This document shows positions 49,099 through 60,774 of a stretch of 64,000 nucleotides of DNA, in pieces. The notes under the pieces were generated by a model. It was not told the DNA's origin and did not search any database. It saw only the letters and a program-made list of their open reading frames with translations. The stretch covers positions 1,612,001 through 1,676,000 of the forward strand of contig NC_039510.1 of assembly GCF_003672135.1 (NCBI RefSeq). Reading direction: 5' to 3'. Positions within the stretch are counted from its first letter, which is position 1. Each line of letters starts with the position of its first letter. The stretch is from Ooceraea biroi (lineage: Eukaryota; Arthropoda; Insecta; Hymenoptera; Formicidae). Position numbers and translations under genes: made by a program.

Positions 49099-49323
49099 TA
49101 TGCCCGATGAGTTAAATTATTATATTATCGGAAAATCCGTTTTAAAGCCGAGAATCTGAATTCTCCTGTGAGTTTTGGCTCGCATTTGAGGGAAATTAAA
49201 AAAAAATTGAAATTTCATACCGACCAAGCGTCGATTCACATTTTTAACGTACCTAATGCAGTTGTCAGTGCCAGCACGCCGGTAGCAATCCAATCGTTCT
49301 ATTAGGGGATAATAATATACGCG
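49099..49323. repeat. Dispersed repeat, copy B
   Basis: The second diverged copy, about 4.5 kb from copy A, shorter through small deletions. It begins TATGCCCGATGAGTTAAATTA. Part of a 204-codon minus-strand open frame crosses it, which argues that this frame is not a gene. Confidence 0.75.
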
Positions 49324-51964
49324 TATATTGGTACAGATAGACCCTGCCGGCAGTTCTCCGTCAATTCGTTTGTGAAAGCTCCCAACGTCGAACAAAGGAC
49401 ATCGTTTTGCGAAAGCACCCGATAACGGACAAAGGATCCCACGAATAGCGTAGATACCGAATGAATGGATACGCTGCGAATTGTTGTTCGCTATACGCCG
49501 CGATTGAAGTGTAATCGTACATAAATTAAGGTAATCGACGAGTCGCCCGAGTGCACGCCCGTCAAGCATTCCGTTTTTCCCGATCGCACGTACAAGCTGC
49601 CAGACGTAGTAATAATTCGTACATCCGCTGTTTGATGAATCAAATAACAGTCGCTGAATCAAAGCGAATAAGACGGAATCAAAACGAGAGTTACTTTTAC
49701 AAGTTATTTTAGAAATTCTAATTCGTTTGTGCAAGTTGAATTATTTCTACGGCCCAATTTCTTCATCTCTCGATAACTTTATCCAAAGATATCTCGTAGA
49801 ATCAGTTTTCTTCACCTTTGTAACCTGACAGAATATGGCAATTTATAGTAACATTTTAGACACTTTGTGTCAAAAGTGAGTAGTATAAAAAATAGCTATC
49901 CGTTAGATACGTAATCAGAGGTTTCAATGAAGAAAACGAATTTTTTGTTATCTGAAAGATAGCTATTGAGAGGTATGAAGAAACCGGGCATAAGTCATGT
50001 ATGAATTTAGTCTTGCTGCAAAAACTCCAATTTCTTAAATTCGAATATTCGCGTAATTGAATTGGATTGGTGAGAATGGTGAGATAGGTCAGTTCTGATT
50101 TTGAATCATTAATACTTTTTTTTAATCTTTCCGCTTTTAAGCAGCTTTCTCTGTATCGCGTTCCAGTTATTGCATAATGTACTTTGTTGAAGCTACGCGG
50201 AACGTGGCTCGTTAGTCTAGGTTAGTTCTTTTTTTCTTTTCCTTTGTATGGCACGATGAGAAAAATTAATTATTTACGACTGATGCGTCCATGAAGGGCC
50301 ACAAGCCTTCATGCATACGTAACAAAGCGGAAAATTCATCTTACTTTATATGCTTATGACAGGAGAGCTATAGAATGCACACTGAGAACGATGTGAGCAG
50401 GATGCAAGGCGTTTTCAAAATAATTCTCCAGAGGATACTAATTGATTTCGTTACTAATTAACATGCACCGGTTATCTAATTGACATGGTTAAACAGAGCA
50501 ATATTACTTATATTATTGTAACGCAACGGTAGCAATTAAAATGGGCAAAGACCTAATTAACAGGATGATACATTTTTCTTTTCTTCTGTTTTTTTCTTGC
50601 GGAAACATATACATATACATATACACGTGTACGTCAGACAAATTAAGGTAAGGCATTCTGTTAATTGCCTGAAATACTGTGGACTGCGTAAATGTCAAAC
50701 TTAACTCGCTTCCTCGCAGCACGGAGTTTTCCCCTTTTCGCATGCTGACCTGGTACGCATCCAATTAAGGAATCGCTGGAGCCAGATTCGCGTTTTTGCG
50801 GAACACTTGGCAAGTTCGACGATTTTAAGCCCTTCGCGAGAATCGCGGAGGAATTCGGGGCGGGAGAAAGAGAAAGAGAAAGAGAGAGAATGAGAAAGCT
50901 AAGCGAGGCCGGTGGCTGGGTTTAGTTTATTCGATGCCAGGCGGAGAGAGACTCAGTGGCTGAGAGGGAAGCGCGGAGATTGATGGCGCAGCCAGTCATG
51001 TGGTTCTAATTTGCCCTCTATTACCTCGCCATAAATTTCACCAGCAAAAAAGCTCGCTGCGATATCGTTATGGCGTGTGCCGCGATCTTACGGCCGACGT
51101 AAAGGACGCTGGTGAAAAATTACGGACGGAGAAAGAACGATGCCGTGCCGTGCTGGGATGCAGGACGGAGGAAACGCTTCAGCATGTCCACTCGTACCTA
51201 TAATTGTCGAAGATGTAACGACAGACAGCGAGGAGATCCCTTGGGAGATTTAACAATACCGGGAACCGAGGAGTCGGCGAGCGAGGATACAAGTTTCGCC
51301 ATGGTTTCGTTGTTTCTCTCTGCGATTCAACATCGCGTGCTTATCGATTTTACTTTAACCCGTTTAAGCCGTGTCATCTTTTGTCGGATACAGAAATAAC
51401 TTCTGCTGCGCGGACAAGACGAGCATTCTATTAATTCTGACATGCACGTATCATCAAACCGGCGGTCTTTATCGAATATCTCTGTACCAATGCTCATGGA
51501 TTTTGTCTCCGATGAGGAAAACTAAATTTTATTTTAGTGAACACGTCAATGCTAATTCCCAAAGATCAATCCTGATAGAAATTAATGTTTCAAATTGCAA
51601 ATAATAACGCGGTATCGCCTTGTGAGAAACGCAGCTTTTGTCCTGTTGTAATCACGCCCATGGTCCACGCTATGAAAATTTTAGCTCAAGAAAACATGGA
51701 CAGTATTTTCATTACCATTAAAGCCGTTATATCCACGGCTGTCCGTACGTCAATATGAATTTAATGAGATGCTTATTTGAGCCTGCCCCGCTGCTGAACC
51801 CTTCATACTAATAGCTTCCGAGTTCTGGTACGTAAAGCCCCGACGTTTTCTAAGTGGCCACGAAGTGCAAGATCAAACCTGTCAACCACTAACGTCTCGC
51901 GAGCGCGTATTTTCCTCAGCACTGGGTGTGGTCCATTTGGAATACGTCATCGAGGCATTTCCTA

Positions 51965-52105
51965 TCCTTTCGCTCTCAATATTGCGAAACTCTAATATTA
52001 GCATACAGTCGCGATAAATAAAAAAAAAAGAGAAAAAAAGGATTGTAAGAGCCATCTGAATTGCAAAGAGTTATTGAAAATGCGATATTCCAATAAATAT
52101 GTATG
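51965..52105. repeat. Tandem duplication, unit 1
   Basis: Begins TCCTTTCGCTCTCAATAT and includes CTAATATTAGCATACAG and GAGCCATCTGAATTGCAAA. It is repeated with a 178-bp offset at 52143. It contains an A-rich insert at about 52020-52040 that is much shorter in unit 2. Confidence 0.85.
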
Positions 52106-52142
52106 CTTACTATTTATAAATTATTGTTCAATATTCTTCTCT

Positions 52143-52260
52143 TCCTTTCGCTCTCAATATATTGCGGAATTCTAATATTAGTATACAGCTCCAATATATA
52201 AAAACATTCTAAGAGTCATCTGAATTGCAAAAGCGCCACGCTATTCCGATAGATACACAT
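52143..52260. repeat. Tandem duplication, unit 2
   Basis: Same start as unit 1, with CTAATATTAGTATACAG and GAGTCATCTGAATTGCAAA. Substitutions and a deletion show that the duplication is old. Confidence 0.85.
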
Positions 52261-55200
52261 ATATATAATATTATGTATACGCACGTAGGTGCACTCGACA
52301 ATTGTAAATTATCGTTGAGCTCCCATTGTATGTGCGTGTCGACTGTTTTGTCGCTCGTGCCAAGAAATGTGTCGTAAATATACTCGCTATGGATTAGCGT
52401 TACTTCATTATACTGATGAATAAGATTATTAGTCGAGAAGCGCTGCATTAGCCTTGATACTCGGCAAGCGTAATAAAGTGCTGGATGCTATAACTAGAAT
52501 GAAATGTTACGTTGTCGTCTCCGGCGACGGCACTGCGGAAGGGAATCGATAGGACGTTCCGCAGCCGTAAACCCAGTCATAAACCGTGGAATATTTCTCC
52601 TACCTGAGAGGTATACATCACCCAACTTTGTTCCACTTTCTTACGTTATTTATACGCGCTCGTACCGCGCAACTTATCAGCGCGCCGCTTGATTAATTAC
52701 CGTGGAATACGACCTGTATAGAACGCCTTCCACGCGTTCTACGCGCGTCCCATCTACGCGTGTAAAATATTCCGCGCGTAATTACGCGGGGGAGGAGGAG
52801 TAGCTGTCGCGATCTCGACACGTTCGAAAATCGCGGTGACCGAGTTTTGCTCCACGAGTCCTCGCACCACGTGCGGGCGTTTCTTCGTCGGTTCCAGCGA
52901 TTTCTCCAAGAATCCGTACTTTATCCCCGCCTCGACTAGGCCGCCACCCCTATTCTGTTCCACCTTTACCCTCACGGTTAACCTCACGCTCGGCTCGGGT
53001 TAAGGGTGAGAAAAAACACGAGTTGGTCAGCATGAGGTAACGCCGGAGGGAATACTCTCCTTGGGTCAACGGGGTTGTGAGGGTGCTGGTAGCCGGGAGG
53101 GTGGAGAGAAGCCAAGTGGAAATTACTGTGGCGCAAACTCGCTTATATAAGGACAGGTTGAAGATTTTTTATAACACCTCCGTGTGCACCATTTGAGATT
53201 TTCAGATGTGCACTCGCGAGCCATAGAGTCGCCTTGCGATATGTATGTTATTAAAACAGCATTACGTCGAAATCGGGTCAAAAACCACCCCCGCGTTTAG
53301 ATTTTTATTCTTGCTATTGTACTCTATATCTCCAAATTTGCTCCGCATTAAATTTGCTCTGTCTTCTCCCTTGCTCAAATCCAACCGTGCTAAAATCTTC
53401 CCGCGTGGGATTTTTCTGTTTTTCTGTTACACAATAAACACAAATGATGTGACATCAGAATGGAAAATACATATTTTCTGCTTTTATTAAATTCGCGGTC
53501 CTTAATTTGCTCAGATTGCATGGACACGCGGCATTTCGGAGCGCGGTGATGACTAGACTGTCAGAAGCGGCCAATAAAAAAAGAACTGTTGACCGACTGA
53601 TGGTCGGTCTTCTGCATATTTCAGAGACGGGCCAGCATGCATTTGCGCGGAAATATAGGTTAAACGTCGGGCTGTCCGACGAGAAACCTAGCATTGCCAG
53701 AATGCCCAAAACGGCGAATAGCATGCTCGGTTAATTTACCTTTGACCGCAAGAAGCAACAAAGAAATGCAAAACGAAATCACGTTAATCCTGGCACACGA
53801 TTTATCATGTTAAAACATTGATATATACATGTCTGTAAATTTGCCAGCAAATTGCCATTGCCGACTCTGCGACTCTCTGCGACAAATTTTATTTTATTTT
53901 TCACGATACGCCGGCGTATTATAGAATATAAATAACAAAAGCTATCACTACCTTGTTTCCATTAAATTATTCCAACAAAAGCTTCATGAGTTTATGATAG
54001 CTTTGCAACTTCATTATTCTTTTTTCAGTGAGTAATTTATAACGCGACGTTTACAGCGGAAACTTCTAGTCCGATGTGGCGCAATCTTTTGAAAGCGCCG
54101 GTAATTCGACGTTTATCGATTACGCGATTTTTCTGGCGACTAAATCAGATTACGCCGGGGGATTAATTATTATCAATATTGGAACATTCACAGCGAACAA
54201 TTTCAACCTTAACGAGATAAGCTCGCGCAGCCGAGTCGCGCCGAGCTGCATCCTCGGCAAATACAGTTCCTGTTGACGCGGTAACGAAGTTAAACGGGAT
54301 TCCTTCATCGCGCTTTATCCGGTCGCGAATGAAAAGAATCTTGCGCGAGCCGCAACCCACGGAGCATTCATTCCGAATTAGTTGGGCGAGAGTTCGTGTT
54401 GATGGACTTACGGGATGGCCGGTTGCTTCGCGACCCCCGCGGAGGAAACAAAAGCAAGCCACCAAAGGAGGGAAAGGAGAATACGGCGAGTGAGCACTGG
54501 GAAAACACCGGCGTCGCTTCATAAAGTGCGCGATATTCATTTGAGGGGAAATAAAGTCCGCAGCGGGTACACACCGGCGCGGAATACCGTCTCTAATGCA
54601 CGTCTCGCGATTACCGTTTATTACCGTTGTACATACCGTTCCTACGTTCTCGTTACGGGAACGGCGAGGGAAACCCAAGTTGCGGCAGCTCGCGCGGCCG
54701 CCGCCGATGCAGCTTCTTTCCCCGACACTTGAGCCATTACACGGCGCGCTTTTCCCCCTGGACTTCTCATTCTGTTACCGCCTCGTAACTGACAGATTAA
54801 TTATGTGTCCTAGCGCAAGTCATAACCCACAGTTGGCACGATACGAGGAGGTGGTAAAACTTTGTACCGCGCGTGCGGCAAGACAAAACACAGTCGGCTG
54901 CGACGTCGTCGCGCACGTGGCTCTCGTGTAATTTCTCGTATAGAACTCGAATAGAATCGCGCGAAACCGACTGCGTCGTGGGTGCATACGCGCAATTAGG
55001 CGCGCACGGCAACGCGGAGAAGTTTATTTTGTTGATATTAATTAGCGTGGAGATGATACTTTCGCAGCGCGCGCGCGTCACGCTTGCTACGAGGCACTAT
55101 TCTGGGCTCGCACCCGCGCAATCAGTGTAATTAATTGGGGAATCGTTGCAGTCACCTTTGAGGCGAAGTTTTAACGTCCCTGATTTTATGCTCGGCCGGC

Positions 55201-55977
55201 GTAATCTGATCGATTCGGACAAGCTGCGCGTATCAAAGTTAAAGGACATCTCCTTAGGGAGATCGAGGGCGCCGTCCCGTAGAAAAATAGCTTATGCCTG
55301 TTCCCTCGACATTCATTAGCTTGATAGTTCCTGAAAGGGAAGCGGGCTCGTAAATAGGGCATTTGTTGCTGGCAACCTTCGCCGTAATGCATAAACTACT
55401 TTAAACAGGCCGCGCGGATACAGTGCGCGTCCCCATTATCGGACGGAAAAATTCTAAGGACTTTTCCGTTTTGTCGTATCTCGCGACATTATACAATCCC
55501 CGCGCACAATGCCCGTTAGCTGATACCAATATCGCGGAGAGGAAGTATCGCTGAATGAAACTGACGTTGTAAAGAAAGTCGAGTTACTTTTATTATCTAT
55601 CCAGTTCCGGTGATGCGCACTTACGAGTACCTCCTGTTAAGTGTTTGGAATAACGTAAGCTACTTGATAAAACCTGCCTTGATGAAGCTGTAAAGCTGCA
55701 TTGTGCTACAAGTGGGCATCACTCGTATCTCGAAGCTCGTATTCTCAAAGTAAAACTATCTCGTTCTGCTTTGAGAACAGCTCTCGCAAAACCGGCGCGG
55801 CGCCCTTCTATAAACAGAAAAGTGCAGAGTTGCATTTTACCCTGTTTATATAAAAATTTCATTACACGCGCGGGCTGCGCTCGCGTTTTGCTCTGCCCGG
55901 ATCTTTCCGACGTTAAATAATGTACTCTGAAGTTATATCCCTCCTCCTCCTGTGCTCCGCGCTCATCAAGGAAGTAT

Positions 55978-56011
55978 GACTAACGATATTTTTCTCCAAT
56001 TTCAGGTAAGT
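55978..56011 (+). promoter_or_regulatory. Candidate recursive splice site (zero-length acceptor-donor junction)
   Basis: A branch-point match GACTAAC (55978-55984, likely A at 55983) is followed by a T-rich tract, TTTCAG ending at 56005 and, with no gap, GTAAGT at 56006-56011. The branch A is 22 nt from the AG. Joined acceptor and donor signals of this form mark recursive splicing points in long insect introns. A second donor, ACC|GTAAGT, lies at 56185/56186, giving an optional 180-nt exon with stops in all three frames. The site is on the same strand as the donor at 23724, 32 kb upstream. It could instead be an ordinary acceptor of a UTR exon, or chance. Confidence 0.5.
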
Positions 56012-56372
56012 TCCGGATAATCCGAAAACGATATCATTTACATCGGCGCCGGAGCTGCACGAAGGTGTGGACGAAGTCTGCAAGTTTCGTAATGATAAAG
56101 GATAAGTGCGAAAGATAAGAGTGCCGTCGACGGCGAGGATATCCCTCGCCGGGGATCCTCCCTGGTTATGTCTCTATCCGACACCGTAAGTTTCGGTTAC
56201 GTGGCAATTTACTTAAAGTTTAAGTGGAGATTCAAACGTAAACTTTATCCCTCTTAAATAAAACGGAAATTTCGGCTTCAAAACGAAAGAAAGAGAAGCG
56301 ATCTCCTTTAGTCTCGCGCGCAGCTCTTTGCAGGACCTCCGTACATTGCGCTGTATACTATAACGTGGTATG

Positions 56373-56428
56373 TATATTTAGTTTTATATAGTATATATAT
56401 GTATATATACTATATAAACCTAAATATA
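56373..56428. repeat. AT-rich near-perfect palindrome, 27-bp arms
   Basis: Arms 56373-56399 and 56402-56428 are reverse complements with one mismatch, around a 2-nt centre (TG). They consist mostly of TA steps. The structure can extrude as a cruciform and is a likely site of instability. Confidence 0.95.
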
Positions 56429-59400
56429 TACTATATAACGCCACTTGCGTTCCGTAAATCACGACCGTATTATTGGATACTTTACGTCGATCGGATATCC
56501 CACGCCGACGGCGCATTCGAAAATAAAAGTCCGGCTCGTCTCCATCTACGGAATTTCTTTGAGAATTCCCAGCCTGATCGGGATGGCACCGGATCGTGTT
56601 CTACGCGCGACAGAAAATCTGAAGCTCGCGTTTGACTGGAAAGACCCCGCGTGCGTTCGCCAATTATTGTGCAATTATGGTACCAACGTCGTCGTTCCGA
56701 GAAGTTCTCGCATAAAAGTAAACTCATCCCCCAGTTGTCGACGTAAAATCGCTACGTTACTCCGCGCGGTTTCTTTATTTAAAACCGAGCGTGGCGCGCG
56801 ACTTAGGAACGGACTTCATTCACTCCGCCATTACACCAAGCCGTTGGGAGGACCGAAGGGCGACTACAAAACTGTCGCACTTCGCCGCGCTGCGGAAGGA
56901 AGTAGTTACGTTTTATACCCGGAGTAATAATCGTTTCCACACTCTATGGCGTCGCTATGGGGCTGGTGTCTCTGCCTACTCCACGGCGTCCGTCTACCCG
57001 ACATCCATGCGCGAGGAGGCGCGCGTCCGAAAAGCCTGAATCGTCTGAGCTCGAGAGACGCATCCGCCGAACTGTCGCATTAACATAATCCTCGCCGTAC
57101 ACGGTAATGTCGTTAACTTCTAAATTGGCCGTGCGTTAGCTCCGACCGCGCGTTAACCGGCTGAAATTTCGCTACGTCGCGCGAAGGGGGTGGAAACGGG
57201 GAGGGAAAAGAATGTTACGCGGTGCACGCGAGAGACGAGCCTAATCGTCCGACTTGTGAGAATCTGCCTACGTCGTCTCGTGACCTGATACCCCGCGATT
57301 AGCTGCTGTACCTGCGCGATCGTACTCTTCCACCCTTTCTCGGTCCTTCCTCCGTCGTCTCGCGCGATTATGTCGGATTCTCATTGCGTCACTGAGAATC
57401 CTTATCGTGCGAATTCTCGTTCTGGAAACAGCTCCGCATCACATGCAGGATCGTTGCATAACGAAATAACGAATGTAACTCCAAGCGATCGTATTATTTT
57501 AATGCGATTTTAATAGGTAGGTATACAGAGGTGACTTTATTTGGCGACCGATAAGCCGGCGAATTATCAGCCGTCACGTAGAAATCGATACTTAACGTGG
57601 CGATGCTGTTCCATGGGCGCGATAAACGCACGCGTACACGTCGCGACCGGCTGTTCATCTGTTCAAACAATAGCCGCGTTTACACGAGCTAACTCGAAAC
57701 GGGCTATTCCCGAACGGCAAAGTCACGCGTTGTAGCCATTAGCCGTCCATGTGCACAGCGCTGCACGCGCGGTCCGAATCCTACTTACAAGCCGGACGAA
57801 TTCTGTTCAAAATCCGATTTCGCGAGAACGATATTCTATTTTTCTCCTTTTTTCGGATTTTTCGATCGCGGTTCATGATTAATGACCGGTGTTCCTATTA
57901 TCGGTGAACACGATTTCCCTGATGTTTTCGGGGCTGCGACATAAGTGAACCGCGGTACACTGCCCTGACTCGTTCCGTCGGGATAATATGCCACGGGGAA
58001 CCGGTGGTCGCTAACGAACATTCATTCCAATATCCACGCACCGGGCCAAACATTGGCAATTAATTCTAACCGTGCGCCACGCGAATGCGCAGTATCTGTC
58101 CACTATCAGCTTGCAGCTCCGGGGAGTACGTGTATGTGACAGCCGAGCCCATTTCCCCGGCGTTCCCCGCGCGTCTCCCTCGTCCTCTGAACCCCTCGTA
58201 TTATCCCCCGTGTACCAATCTGCCCGGCCGCCATCAAGCGCGGGTGAATTCTCCTTCTACGGGATTCCGCGCCGCTTCAAATCGCTTCGGATCCACTTGC
58301 CGCTCCGCTTGGAGTTCTTTCGCCGCCGGTTTCCCGGATTTTCCACAGTTACCCGGCAGCCCGGGCAGACGGTCAGGTAGGGAACGCAGGGGCAAGCGTA
58401 ATGTAGTATAATATCATAACGAACGGCCGCGGCTATCAAACCGTCCTTCGTCGGGACCTTTTCCACGGTCACGCCGTTCTCCCTTCGCAGCGAGCTTTTT
58501 CCTCGAGCGGGCGGAAGCTTCTCCTCGTCCGTGAGTGTTACGACCCCGACGACGACCCGGGAGTTAATGATCCCACCTGCAGTGACCTCCCCTTTGCCCC
58601 TCGGAACGCGTCGGCGTGACGGCGGATCCTTAATTTATCTCGGACCGTGTTCATTTATAATGCGTCTGGATCGTAATTTAAATCCCGAATCACGCAGATT
58701 CGCCGAGACGAACGATTCCGTGACGGAAATCAGGGCGAGCGTAATTTTCCTCGGTCGGATTTCCGATATCGGCTGTATATAGCGGTCTTAGAGGGGGTGC
58801 ACGCGTAAACGTCTTGCGGGTGTTGCGCGCGCGGAGGGGGCGAATCGATAAGGCACGTTGCGCCGGTAGTTTCGACGTGTGACAATATCGCGAGATTAAT
58901 GAGCAAATAATTGCATTCCGCAGAGATCCGGAGAGGTGAATCGTGCGAGTAGCAATTTCCATGAAGAATCCATGGAAATCAGCGTGAAGTGAAGCCGGAA
59001 TACGGGAAGGTGTCGAAACGCTCGCGGAAGTGATGTGGTCAGACCATTTGCGCCGTCGACCGTATCGATACGGGTCTCTTAAAGCAGAAAAGATATCTCG
59101 CCTTTTATACGCGACACGCGTAAAAGTCACCGTGATGCATCCCGCGTTACCCGACGAGATCGTCGGTCGAACAGAGTTCATGGTGTATACATTCATGGAG
59201 TATCACTCTCTCGTTTATCACACGCGTCCGCGTTATTCGGCTTTTCTGAACGTGCTACTTCGAGCTGGAGGGTACTTTCGACGATACGGCCATGTAACTG
59301 TTCGCAGCGCAATACGTTCTCGTGTATTAATAATACGCTTTGTTTGCCTTCACGATCCCCTCGCGCTTTAATTTCGCGCACGCCAATATTAATTCGTCAC

Positions 59401-60756
59401 GCATAAATCTACAAAGTCACGGAAAAAGTTTCAGCATAATGCTGAAAATCTCTGTCGGAAATTATCTGTTGAATTCTTTTGCATATCGTTCATATATGTA
59501 TTCGATAATAACGCGTGCTGCGCAAAACATTGAGTTGAGGATCCAGAAGATCTCCGATGAGGCGGATGTTATCTTAATAAACCGGTCATATTCCTGCAAT
59601 CGCTTTCGCCGAGTTTATTTTTTGGAGTAATTTTGAAGGATAACATCGAGCGCAAGAGCGGAGATATGAGCTTTGTAATTCTACCGTACGTTCTATACTT
59701 GGCACTATGCGACGTCGATACGTCGATGGCAAATATCACCGTCCAGCATCAACTGGTCGACGTTTCCGTGAAAATCTCTCTCCTCCTCTCTCCCCTTCCC
59801 TCTTCCTCTGTTCATCGACAAGAGGGTGATGATCCGAGAATACCCCGGTACTCGAACGATTCAAGTGGCCATAGTGATATTATTCTCTATCGATGTTAGA
59901 TGGATTCCGCGCCTTTTCGTAGTTGCAATTCCGAGCGGCGGACTTTCGAGAGGTAAGGAGAATACCTAACGTTATCGGCGAGCAGACATCGAAGAGAAAG
60001 ACTTTCAGCGCTTTCCTCCCCTTCCTCTGTTTCCCTGTGACATTCGCAATTTTTTCCCCAAATATTCGTAGAGAAGTGATAAAAACGGAACAGCACTTGA
60101 CATAAACTCACGAGATATATTCGCAGCATTCACCTTCGTAAATCGTGCTCGTACTTGGATGGTTTTAAACGTAAATGCGAGTACCGCGCGTCTGCAGTGC
60201 AGAATGAAGCGCCACGCTACGGTTTATAATCCGTTGTGGCCTTTTACATCCCCTAAGCCACACTTAGATGACGGATCTGTCATGTCTTCTGCAGACGCTG
60301 AAGGCAGGAATTGCACGGTCGAGATTCAATTAAATTCCTGGCATGCCCGATAATTTCTCCTGACTGAATGACATGGTTTATTAAGCCACTTGGCTGGAAA
60401 TTAATCACTTTCCCAATCCTCTCTTCGCACGAATCGTTATTCCTCGCGCGCGAGTATTGTCGTATTTATGGTATGCCATTTCGGACGCGTCCAAGTATCA
60501 AGTGATGTTACATGATGCCGTTTTCACACCTACGTGTTACATGCATTACATGCAGTTTCGCAAAGTGTTTCGCGCGCGCGCACCATCGAAACGAATATAA
60601 CGCGATACTAATACCTGCTGAGCTCATTCTCGAAAGTGCGACGACCACGTTGCCTAAATGGAATTTAATCTTGACGCGGCGTCGTATCGGCGTAATGTGA
60701 TCCAAACTATCTAAACAGTTCCCGTCTTGCCGATCCCATCTTCTAGTAAATTTCAG

Positions 60757-60774
60757 CAAGCTGCACCGCAGAAC
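60757..60774 (+). other. Candidate 18-nt microexon
   Basis: The acceptor AAATTTCAG ends at 60756 and the donor AAC|GTAAGTAT starts at 60775, with a branch-like CTAAAC about 40 nt upstream of the acceptor and pyrimidine-rich sequence between. The 18 nt would add six codons without shifting frame (QAAPQN if in phase 0). Support comes from splice signals only. Confidence 0.25.

Larger units (their letters stand above)
39300..55970 (+). other. Putative long intron, middle part; no coding exon recognised
   Basis: Contains the dispersed duplicates near 44.6 and 49.1 kb, the 178-bp tandem duplication at 52 kb, a G-run at 42251-42268 and scattered microsatellites. The longest open frames (45237-45746 plus, 169 codons; 49120-49734 minus, 204 codons) have no recognisable domain, and the second runs across a repeat copy. 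Confidence 0.35.

Noticed and set aside
49120..49734. 204-codon minus-strand frame
   Set aside because: It runs across a dispersed repeat copy and has no recognisable domain.
52754..52987. 77-codon minus-strand frame with protein-like codon use
   Set aside because: No ATG follows the upstream stop, the only acceptor-like site is a poor GAG, and there is no family match.
59633..59899. Frame with a signal-peptide-like hydrophobic start
   Set aside because: It becomes low-complexity after about 45 codons and has no splice site or family match.
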